Of a stretch of 12,323 nucleotides of DNA, positions 6,143-11,856 are shown one piece after another. Under the pieces are notes generated by a model. It was not told the origin of the DNA and did no database searches. It saw only the letters and a program-made list of their open reading frames with translations. The number at the start of each line of letters is the position of its first letter. Position 1 is the first letter of the stretch. This DNA comes from an uncultured Bacteriovorax sp. (GTDB lineage: Bacteria; Bdellovibrionota; Bacteriovoracia; Bacteriovoracales; Bacteriovoracaceae). Both the position numbers and the translations under genes were made by a program. The DNA lies in the NCBI GenBank assembly GCA_946480715.1, contig CAMLKK010000061.1:1-12323 (forward strand), written 5' to 3'.

Positions 6143-6158
6143 CGGCACAGAATCTGCA
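6143..6158 (+). promoter_or_regulatory. Sigma-54 (-24/-12) promoter of the exported-protein / OMP operon
   Basis: CGGCACAGAATCTGCA has GGCAC at -24 and TGCA at -12 with exact spacing, matching 9 of 12 consensus positions. The predicted transcript start is near 6169, giving a 75-base leader, longer than in the neighbouring units. Confidence 0.55.
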
Positions 6159-6243
6159 ATTTTTTAGCATGAGAGTCATGAAAGAATCTTCTGCATGAGA
6201 CTTTTTTTAAGTTTAATGCAGACTCAAAAACCAGGAGTTTCTC

Positions 6244-6558
6244 ATGTTAAAATCGCTGCAAGCGAAATTTCTTCTTATCTTTATGTTTGCTCTAATTCTC
6301 AATATTTTCAGAATGAACATGGCCTACTCTGGATCAACGAATTTGGATAATAAAAAAAGAACGCCTGCTTCATCACTCGAATGGAAAGAGCGATCTAGGG
6401 AAGGTGCGAGTGATTCAAAACGTGCTTTAAATAAATCAAAACGAAGTATCGAAAATAAAACTTGTGAATGGACTAATGGAAAAATGAAGTGTGCCGCAAA
6501 AAGAGCTGGCAATGCCATTAAATCCGGCGCGGATAAAGTCGAAGATGCAGTTGATTAA
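6244..6558 (+). CDS. Small exported basic protein, 104 residues
   Basis: AGGAG lies 7 bases before ATG 6244. Residues 1-28 look like a long signal peptide or N-terminal anchor: MLKSLQAK, then a hydrophobic run with a likely cleavage after A27-Y-S. The mature part is hydrophilic, rich in Lys, Arg, Ser and Ala, with SLEWKERSREGASDSKRALNKSKR and a C-terminal amphipathic stretch KRAGNAIKSGADKVEDAVD that resembles the repeating helices of LEA-like or YtxH-like stress proteins. Two cysteines (in KTCEWTNGKMKCAA) could form a loop-closing disulfide in the periplasm. I recognise no exact family. The outer-membrane gene downstream starts 17 bases after the stop, so both are likely translated from one message under the sigma-54 promoter at 6143-6158. 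Confidence 0.7.
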   Translation: MLKSLQAKFLLIFMFALILNIFRMNMAYSGSTNLDNKKRTPASSLEWKERSREGASDSKRALNKSKRSIENKTCEWTNGKMKCAAKRAGNAIKSGADKVEDAVD

Positions 6559-6575
6559 TGTTAAGGAGAACTTCT

Positions 6576-7184
6576 ATGAAAAAAACGATAGTCGGAGCGT
6601 GTGCGCTCTTGTTAGTACCCGGTCTTAGTTTTGCCGATTCGGGAGGATTTTTTCTCGAACCCATGGTGACCTATGAAAAAGGAGAAGGTGATCTCAACTT
6701 TCCTGCTCCTTTTAGTAATGATGAAACTGATCTTAACGGATTTGGAGCAGGTCTTCGTTTAGGTTTTCATATCCTTGATTCGCTTTTTATTGGGGCCGAT
6801 GGCCGCTATTCAATGCCAAAATTTGAAGACAAAACCCTCAATCAGGATACTGATGCCAAGGCCTGGAACTATGGGCCTGTGCTAGGGTTACAAATGCCCA
6901 CAGCACTGGGAATTCGCCTTTGGGGTGGATACATCTATGATGCCGTTGTCGACCCTGATGCTTCTCAAGGTGTTGATGAAAGATTTGAAGACGGACACGG
7001 CTGGCGAGTGGGGGCGGGTATTAAACTTGGACCTACAAGCTTGAACGCCGAATATCAGGATCTCACCTATGATACGACTGAAATCGAACAGGCCGGAGTC
7101 TTTACTCCTGGAACAACGTTTAACAACGTTAATCTGGATAATAAGACATGGATCTTCAGTGTAAGCTTTCCGATGACTATGTAA
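6576..7184 (+). CDS. Outer-membrane beta-barrel protein
   Basis: 202 residues from ATG 6576, with AAGGAG 7 bases before it; the in-frame ATG at 6558 overlaps the previous stop and has no ribosome site. A classic signal peptide spans residues 1-20 (MKKTIVGACALLLVPGLSFA, cleaved before DSGG). The rest alternates polar and hydrophobic residues in strands typical of small 8-stranded barrels: FFLEPMVTYEKG, GFGAGLRLGFHI, LFIGADGRYS, YGPVLGLQMP, IRLWGGYIYDAVV, WRVGAGIKLGPTSLNAEYQDLTY. It ends with a strand near WIFSVSFPM, as expected for BAM recognition (aromatic near the end, here F then PMTM). It belongs to the broad OmpA/OmpW/OMP_b-brl type; a ligand cannot be told. It forms a two-gene unit with the small exported protein upstream. 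Confidence 0.8.
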   Translation: MKKTIVGACALLLVPGLSFADSGGFFLEPMVTYEKGEGDLNFPAPFSNDETDLNGFGAGLRLGFHILDSLFIGADGRYSMPKFEDKTLNQDTDAKAWNYGPVLGLQMPTALGIRLWGGYIYDAVVDPDASQGVDERFEDGHGWRVGAGIKLGPTSLNAEYQDLTYDTTEIEQAGVFTPGTTFNNVNLDNKTWIFSVSFPMTM

Positions 7185-7208
7185 AAAAAAGGCCCCGTAA
7201 GGGGCCTT
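7183..7208. terminator. Bidirectional terminator between OMP gene and convergent exported-protein gene
   Basis: The stem AAGGCCCC / GGGGCCTT (7189-7196 with 7201-7208) has a GTAA loop and an 8-base A-run on the left. It is a strong terminator for the minus-strand gene (eight T after the stem) and a weaker one for the plus-strand OMP gene. Confidence 0.85.
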
Positions 7209-7213
7209 AATAT

Positions 7214-7630
7214 TTATTGAATGTCTTTTCTGGTTGCTGTCACTGATAAGGATAGTTTTTCAGGATTACCTTTTTCTGCAACAGTGATTTCGACCGATTC
7301 ATTTTCCTGGGCCAAAATATGTGGACGGGCCAAAATAATGCGCTCGCCATTTTCATTGATTCTTCCGAGCGTAAATTTCATTGAAATTAATTTTTTATCA
7401 TTAACATTTTCATCATTAGTTTCAACTTCAACAAAGTTTTCATCAACTTTATTTTTTTGAGAGATTGTCGCCATTTCACCAGACTTAACAATCAGGCGAG
7501 GCGAAGAAACAAGCTTTCCATCCATATGAACATCCATCTTAATTTCATGTCCTGGAATCGAAGCAAAACTTGGAGTAAGTGATAGGAGAGAAAGGAAACC
7601 TAATGAAAGTGCGAAATGAATTGATTTCAT
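7214..7630 (-). CDS. Small secreted protein of unknown function
   Basis: 138 residues with a clear signal peptide (residues 1-24, MKSIHFALSLGFLSLLSLTP then SFA, cleaved before SIPG). The mature protein is polar and beta-rich. The segment SSPRLIVKSGEMATI (about 42-56) resembles the P.....G..A.I pattern seen in secretin-type and related small periplasmic beta domains, but the match is short and I would not name a family on it. There are no cysteines and no membrane segment. GAGGG precedes ATG 7630. A TTGACA box (7693-7698) with an inverted repeat at the -10 position lies upstream. It is divergent from the cysteine-rich secreted protein at 7860. Confidence 0.7.
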   Translation of the reverse strand: MKSIHFALSLGFLSLLSLTPSFASIPGHEIKMDVHMDGKLVSSPRLIVKSGEMATISQKNKVDENFVEVETNDENVNDKKLISMKFTLGRINENGERIILARPHILAQENESVEITVAEKGNPEKLSLSVTATRKDIQ

Positions 7631-7660
7631 AAACCCTCTAGAAATGACTTTTCAAATTGA

Positions 7661-7698
7661 CTCACTACTAGAGTGAGGGGATCGATTTGTTTTGTCAA
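7661..7698 (-). promoter_or_regulatory. Candidate sigma-70 promoter with overlapping inverted repeat
   Basis: On the minus strand a perfect TTGACA (7698-7693) is followed after 17 bases by CACTCT, a poor -10. The inverted repeat CTCACT-N5-AGTGAG (7661-7677) covers that -10, as a repressor or activator site would. The weak -10 keeps this tentative. Confidence 0.3.
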
Positions 7699-7859
7699 AT
7701 TTATGGACCTTTTGTCACCGCCTGTAAATATTCTTCTCACTTCTGTCGTAAAAAATCTTACATTGTCTTCATTTCACCTTGTTTGCTCAGGGCGTCTGTT
7801 GGCCATTTCTTTCAGCTTTGATGATAGTGCCGGCAATTATCCAAACTTTAGGAGATGCG

Positions 7860-8798
7860 ATGAAAACTCTATTTGCTCTTTCCCTATTTTCTTTTTGTAG
7901 TTCTCTCATGGCCGCAAACAGTGTTGACCTGGGAAGTTTTGAAACAACTGGTGAACTGAAAGCGTCTCAAGCGATGTACCGTCAGGAAGTCAGTTATGTT
8001 CCTTATGAAACGACTTGCACAGAGCGTGTTCCCGATGGAACAACAACGAGCTGTCGTACTGTCTACGAAAATCACTGCCGCAAGATTCCTGGTGTTGGTG
8101 ATGATTGTACTCGCGAACCCGTTCAGCTTTGTGAAGAAGTGGAAACATATAGAACAGAAACATATCCATGTACTCAGCACAGAAGAGTGACGGAAAATGT
8201 TTATGATCATACAGTGAATGCAAATATCGAAGTGACGAAAACATTGCGAGCAAAAAACTTCGATCTTAACGGATGCTTTTTAAGAGTCACTCTTAAATCG
8301 GGATCTGAAGAATTCGATGCTCTTTGTAAAAAGGCGCAAGTTAAAGTTAAAGTGGTTTCTCGTTCAGGTGATCGCGAACGTACACTAAAAGTTGATGTAG
8401 ATTTTGCGAGCACTGAAGGTCTAGAAGCTCTTCAAGAAGGGCTAACGAATCTTATCTATGATAAAGGGGTCGTTAGTTTTCATTCTGCTGATCTTCGATT
8501 GGCGCAAAACTATACGCTTGAATTCAAAGTCACTCGTAATCGTTTTCTATTGAAAGATAAAATCGTCTTCTCTAAAACGATTAAGGTTTCAGATCTGATT
8601 ATTGAACAACTTGCTGGTAATGGAAGAATTATTGAAAGCTCTTTCAATCTAAAAAAGTGGTTTCCCGAGTTTGAAGCATCGAAAAAGCACACGTTATCTC
8701 TCACTTTAAAAACGGTGAAGAAGATTGATGTGGCCGGTGCGATCAATACGCCGAAGCTTTCCAACGAGTTAACAGCTACTACCATCGTCAACGAATAA
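7860..8798 (+). CDS. Cysteine-rich secreted protein
   Basis: 312 residues from ATG 7860, with AGGAG five bases upstream; the frame stays open to 7779 but has no start with a ribosome site there. A signal peptide spans residues 1-19 (MKTLFALSLFSFCSSLMAA). The mature part begins with a region of six cysteines (C53, C65, C73, C83, C91, C104) set in a Tyr/Thr/Arg-rich pattern (YVPYETTC, TSCRTVY, NHCRKIPG, DDCTREP, QLCEEV, YPCTQH). Two more (C139, C156) make eight, which suits four disulfides in an oxidising compartment. From about 120 onward it is a beta-strand-rich domain with no cysteines after C156. I recognise no family. It could be a cell-surface or secreted binding protein; the neighbouring secreted nuclease on the same strand fits a set of exported factors, but that is inference. 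Confidence 0.72.
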   Translation: MKTLFALSLFSFCSSLMAANSVDLGSFETTGELKASQAMYRQEVSYVPYETTCTERVPDGTTTSCRTVYENHCRKIPGVGDDCTREPVQLCEEVETYRTETYPCTQHRRVTENVYDHTVNANIEVTKTLRAKNFDLNGCFLRVTLKSGSEEFDALCKKAQVKVKVVSRSGDRERTLKVDVDFASTEGLEALQEGLTNLIYDKGVVSFHSADLRLAQNYTLEFKVTRNRFLLKDKIVFSKTIKVSDLIIEQLAGNGRIIESSFNLKKWFPEFEASKKHTLSLTLKTVKKIDVAGAINTPKLSNELTATTIVNE

Positions 8799-8808
8799 CA
8801 TTGAGGCA

Positions 8809-8850
8809 GGCCTATGAACTGTAAAATGTTCATAGGTCCGCATCTCTTTT
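8809..8850 (+). terminator. Probable terminator of the cysteine-rich protein gene
   Basis: GGCCTATGAAC (8809-8819) pairs with GTTCATAGGTC (8828-8838), including one G-U pair, around an 8-base loop. The tail is CGCATCTCTTTT, with the T-run about 9 bases from the stem, so it may be imperfect. Confidence 0.5.
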
Positions 8851-8878
8851 GAATAATGAGTGCTTTTTAGTCTATAAA
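8849..8878 (+). promoter_or_regulatory. Candidate sigma-70 promoter of the HNH nuclease gene
   Basis: TTGAAT (8849-8854) and TATAAA (8873-8878) are 18 bases apart. The transcript would start near 8885, inside an inverted repeat AAAGTCCC/GGGACTTT (8876-8883 with 8896-8903), 40 bases before the ATG. Confidence 0.35.
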
Positions 8879-8924
8879 GTCCCAACCACTTGTTGGGGAC
8901 TTTTAGCATCAGGGGAACTTGAAT

Positions 8925-9401
8925 ATGAAAGCACTTTTTTTCTTTGTTTTAATGGCGGCCTCTTTTTCTTCTTATGCTGCCGGCGATTATCCTAGAATCC
9001 CTGAACTCACAATCACACCTGGTCTTCTCTGTAGCAAACCCATTAAACTTCGCTATCCGGAACAAGTCGCTTATTGCGGTCGTGATGTTTCATGGCAAAC
9101 AAAAGATTACGTCATTAACAAATATGACGAAAGTTTTGGTTTCCGAATTAAAAAACTTAAACGCGAAGATTTTAAAATCGATCACCTGATTCCCCTTTGT
9201 GTTGGCGGGGCCAATGAAGTGTCGAATCTCTGGCCTCAACATAAGTCTGTGTATGCGCTCACAGATCCTTTAGAGCCTGTTCTCTGTGCAAAAATGTACG
9301 AAGGGAAGTTGAAGCAGTCTGATGCTGTTTTACTTGTGATTGAGGCGAAAACGCATCTCGATCGTATTCCAGCAATCATGAGACATTTAGAATCGCTATA
9401 A
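8925..9401 (+). CDS. Secreted HNH-type nuclease
   Basis: 158 residues from ATG 8925 (AGGGGA 9 bases upstream; a TTG two codons earlier is too close to that site). The signal peptide is residues 1-19 (MKALFFFVLMAASFSSYAA). The core motif is DHLIPLCVGGANEVSNLWPQ at residues 86-105: D86-H87, G94-G95, N98/N101 and W103-P-Q are the hallmark of an HNH endonuclease subfamily in which the His activates water and the Asp/Asn/His set binds a divalent metal. Four cysteines (C36, C51, C92, C121) suit two disulfides after export. A secreted nuclease could digest extracellular or prey DNA, or act in nutrient scavenging; in a predatory host it would help degrade prey nucleic acid (inference). No immunity gene is next to it, which argues against a toxin-immunity pair. 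It ends at a strong terminator. Confidence 0.82.
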   Translation: MKALFFFVLMAASFSSYAAGDYPRIPELTITPGLLCSKPIKLRYPEQVAYCGRDVSWQTKDYVINKYDESFGFRIKKLKREDFKIDHLIPLCVGGANEVSNLWPQHKSVYALTDPLEPVLCAKMYEGKLKQSDAVLLVIEAKTHLDRIPAIMRHLESL

Positions 9402-9413
9402 ATGATTTTCAAT

Positions 9414-9447
9414 AAAAAAAGGCCAGCATTAAGCTGGCCTTTTTTTT
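9414..9447. terminator. Bidirectional terminator between nuclease and aminotransferase genes
   Basis: The stem GGCCAGC / GCTGGCC (9421-9427 with 9433-9439) has a 5-base loop, flanked by seven A on the left and eight T on the right. It serves both convergent genes. Confidence 0.92.
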
Positions 9448-10624
9448 ATTTCTGTTGGTAATTTCTTAAGAATTCATTGAGTGCTTTTGATCCTTCAATC
9501 ACCATCTGAGTGTCACAGCTGAATGCCAGACGAATAGATTGTAAACTTGAAGGCGAGTCTCCAAAACAGCTTCCTGGAGCATTTCCAATACCTGCTTTAG
9601 CTAGATCTTCAGAAAGTTTTTCAACATCGATTCCGTCTTTAACTTTACACCACAGATAAAATGCAGCTTTGGGTTTATACGGTTTTAAAATATCCTGCCC
9701 CATCAGTGCTTCGATTAAACAGTCGCGGCGTTTTAAGTATTCGCTGTTCATTTCAGTGAACCATGATTCAGGCGAATCTTTTACAGCGGCAATCGCACCC
9801 CATTGAGAGATGCTGTTAATGCCGTTTACAGTGCAACGAAGAAGTTTTGCTGCTCTTTCGTTGAATAATGTATTTCGACAGGCAAAATAGCCTAAACGAA
9901 GACCGCTCATCGCATATGATTTTGAAAGAGAGAAAACTGAAACGACTTTATCGTAATCAGGGATGAGCGAGGCGATTGATACGTGCTCACCACCATCAAA
10001 TAAAACATGTTCATAAGCTTCATCGCTAATGAGCCAGAGGTTTTTTTCTTTTGCGAGTTCAGCGATTTTTTTCAATTCACGTGTTGGAATGATGGCGCCA
10101 GTCGGGTTTTGAGGTGAATTGAGGAAGATGGCCTTTGTATTAGGTGTAATGGCCGCTTCAATATCACAAGCTCTATAAACGTAATCGTATTCCGGGCGAA
10201 GTTCGATTCCAATTGTTTTTGCCCCTGCCAGACGAGCGTTTTCTACAGCTTCAGTCCACATCGGATCAGGAACAATGACTTCATCAACACCTTCCGGATC
10301 AATGATACATTGATAAGTCACGTACAGAGCATGCATGGCCCCGTTTGTAATGGAGACGTGTTTTGCTTCAACTGGAATGCGATTGTATTCTTCTAATTTT
10401 TTTACAAGAGCATCACGTAGTTCTGGAATTCCGTTATTGGGAATATAGTGGGTCTTGTTGTCTTTGAGTGCTGAACTAACAGCATCTTTCACTAATGGGT
10501 GCACATCAAAACTAGGATCTCCCGATTCAAAACGGAAAATTTTTTGACCCGCTCTTTGAGCAGTAATGAGTTTTTCGCGAATAACGACGATCTTTCCCAA
10601 CGAAATGTTGTCTAGGCGGTTCAT
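9446..10624 (-). CDS. Class I/II PLP-dependent aminotransferase (aspartate aminotransferase-like)
   Basis: 392 residues, the usual length of fold-type I class I/II aminotransferases, and cytoplasmic. Key features in order: ESGDPSFDVHP near 33-43, YIPNNGIPELRDAL at 60-73 (the Y..-G-...LR.A. substrate segment), NGAMHAL at 94-100 for the phosphate cup, W123 stacking on the cofactor ring, PQNPTG at 171-176 with N173, DEAY at 201-204 (D201 pairs with the pyridine nitrogen, Y204 with O3'), SLSKSYAMSGLRLG with catalytic K235, and R365 in SIRLAFS binding the substrate carboxylate. It transfers an amino group between an amino acid and a 2-oxo acid; the substrate (Asp, Ala, aromatic or other) cannot be fixed by eye. 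AGGAGA lies before ATG 10624. The exported-protein gene upstream ends 34 bases away with no terminator between, so they may share a message. Confidence 0.92.
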   Translation of the reverse strand: MNRLDNISLGKIVVIREKLITAQRAGQKIFRFESGDPSFDVHPLVKDAVSSALKDNKTHYIPNNGIPELRDALVKKLEEYNRIPVEAKHVSITNGAMHALYVTYQCIIDPEGVDEVIVPDPMWTEAVENARLAGAKTIGIELRPEYDYVYRACDIEAAITPNTKAIFLNSPQNPTGAIIPTRELKKIAELAKEKNLWLISDEAYEHVLFDGGEHVSIASLIPDYDKVVSVFSLSKSYAMSGLRLGYFACRNTLFNERAAKLLRCTVNGINSISQWGAIAAVKDSPESWFTEMNSEYLKRRDCLIEALMGQDILKPYKPKAAFYLWCKVKDGIDVEKLSEDLAKAGIGNAPGSCFGDSPSSLQSIRLAFSCDTQMVIEGSKALNEFLRNYQQK

Positions 10625-10658
10625 GAGAGTCTCCTGTCATTAAAAAAGTTGCAGCTAT

Positions 10659-11492
10659 TTAGTACATCGAGAACTTACAGCGATTTTTTAGAAAGGAATC
10701 AAAGGCGACATCAGTTACATACTTCTTATTGAAGAAGACGTTTCCACCTTTGCTATGATCTGTATACCATAGATCCTTAACGGGAACAGTACAATTTTTG
10801 AAACCTTTCTTTTTTATGATGGCCGAATTTCCTGCTTCTGCCTGGGCAATTCCTACCGGCCAGTCTGCAAGCGCGTGAGTTTCAATAACAACTCCAGATC
10901 CTTCATAAGAAACACCTGGGTTCAAAGCGGCACCACTTCTATCTTGTGAAAGAGGAACTTCTTTTAAAGCACCACTTACAATCTCTTTTGTTTTCCCATT
11001 AAACACAACTTCTTCACGAGTAGGAAGTGTGACGATAACAACATCTTTTTCTGAATCTGATTCATAACGAATGGCCGGAAGAACTTCACGCGGGAAAAAT
11101 GTGAGGAGTTTTAAGTGACCATGACTTTCAACTTCATCTGGTGAATCCCAAACAAGCAGGCCCATATCTGATCGAGCAAGATCTTCAAACATAAATTCGA
11201 ACTCGCGACCTACGCCAAAGCCTTCCATCGGGACAGAATTATTTCCACCATAGTTAGTGAATTTAAAACTTTTCATGAGTTCATTTCCATCATCATCGCG
11301 ATTAGAACAAAAATCCCAGCGTAGATGATTGCGAGTACGGCAAACAGTGCCCATCAATCGTTCTTCATTAGAATCTTTAAGAGGAGCCTGAACAATTGTT
11401 TCGTCGTGAATAATGATCTCTCTGGCAATCAGCGGTGAAGTGACTGTTGTTAATGTTAAGAGAGAGAGTAGCAGTTTAGATGTCAATTTCAT
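10659..11492 (-). CDS. Exported protein of unknown function
   Basis: 277 residues with a signal peptide of about 23 residues (MKLTSKLLLSLLTLTTVTSP, then LIA, cleaved before REI). Four cysteines, two near the start of the mature protein (C51, C62, in GTVCRTRNHLRWDFC) and two in the C-terminal part (in FKNCTVP and NRCKFSMY), suit two disulfides. The middle is beta-rich with acidic loops (DDDGNE, VWDSPDEVESHGH, ESDSEKD). I see no catalytic motif and recognise no family. GGAG lies 8 bases before ATG 11492. An inverted repeat sits just upstream (11506-11520). The cytoplasmic aminotransferase follows with a 34-base gap; I infer no shared function. Confidence 0.7.
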   Translation of the reverse strand: MKLTSKLLLSLLTLTTVTSPLIAREIIIHDETIVQAPLKDSNEERLMGTVCRTRNHLRWDFCSNRDDDGNELMKSFKFTNYGGNNSVPMEGFGVGREFEFMFEDLARSDMGLLVWDSPDEVESHGHLKLLTFFPREVLPAIRYESDSEKDVVIVTLPTREEVVFNGKTKEIVSGALKEVPLSQDRSGAALNPGVSYEGSGVVIETHALADWPVGIAQAEAGNSAIIKKKGFKNCTVPVKDLWYTDHSKGGNVFFNKKYVTDVAFDSFLKNRCKFSMY

Positions 11493-11505
11493 GTGTGTTC
11501 TCCAT

Positions 11506-11520
11506 GGACAATTGCTGTCC
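11506..11520. repeat. Inverted repeat in leader of the exported-protein gene
   Basis: GGACA-N5-TGTCC lies 14-28 bases before the ATG at 11492, next to the ribosome site. It may be an operator or a small leader hairpin. The 5-base arms make it weak evidence. Confidence 0.25.
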
Positions 11521-11842
11521 TAAAAACTCGTTCGTTTAAAACATTTTCTCCAATGAAAGGCCAAACGTTTTTCTGCACTTTCTTTTTCGTCGTGCGGTTC
11601 GTGCATAAAGACAGAGCGGAGAACTCAGTTAAATTTATCAAGACGAGCTGATTCATTTTCATTTTATTTTAAGCGACATTCCGAGCGAAAAACATTGGTC
11701 AATTTATTCCCGACTGGAACACTTTTTTTATTTTCACGCTAAAAAATTTTAAAACTGAGCTAAAATATTAAAAGAATTAAAAAAATGAACCGTTAAGACA
11801 TTTGAAAAAATGAAGTAAGCGTTAACCGATTGTGACAATGAC
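11521..11842. other. Divergent intergenic region, no gene seen
   Basis: The stretch between the exported-protein gene (minus) and the ExbB/TolQ-type gene (plus) must hold promoters for both. Bases 11700-11820 are very A/T-rich with long A and T runs, which fits a curved or easily melted promoter zone, but I find no -35/-10 pair or -24/-12 match good enough to call. A 28-codon frame on the minus strand (11606-11520) lacks a ribosome site. No RNA gene or repeat is evident. Confidence 0.5.
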
Positions 11843-11856
11843 AAGGAGTCGTAAGA

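Larger units (their letters stand above)
5945..6243. other. Divergent regulatory region with no gene
   Basis: This non-coding stretch lies between the minus-strand CsbD-DUF883 gene and the plus-strand exported-protein gene. It holds a sigma-54-type promoter facing each way (5982-5997 and 6143-6158), about 145 bases of AT-rich sequence between them, and a TGTCCGACA inverted repeat at 6002-6010 that could be an activator site. The plus-strand leader contains direct repeats GCATGAGA (6167-6174 and 6193-6200) and a TCTGCAT/ATGCAGA inverted repeat (6190-6196 with 6216-6222). Short frames that cross it run over both promoters and lack ribosome sites. Confidence 0.55.

Noticed and set aside
5967..6179. 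70-codon minus-strand frame
   Set aside because: It covers both sigma-54-type promoters of the divergent region, has no ribosome site and resembles no protein.
7789..7804. Sigma-54-like AGGGCGTCTGTTGGCC upstream of the cysteine-rich gene
   Set aside because: GG/GC spacing fits but both elements are poor (GGGCG at -24, TGGC at -12), so it is likely chance.
7779..7859. Upstream extension of the cysteine-rich secreted protein
   Set aside because: It would bury the signal peptide and has no ribosome site, while ATG 7860 has AGGAG five bases away and begins a signal peptide.
11520..11606. 28-codon minus-strand frame (MHEPHDEKE...)
   Set aside because: No ribosome site and no recognisable feature; too short to support alone.
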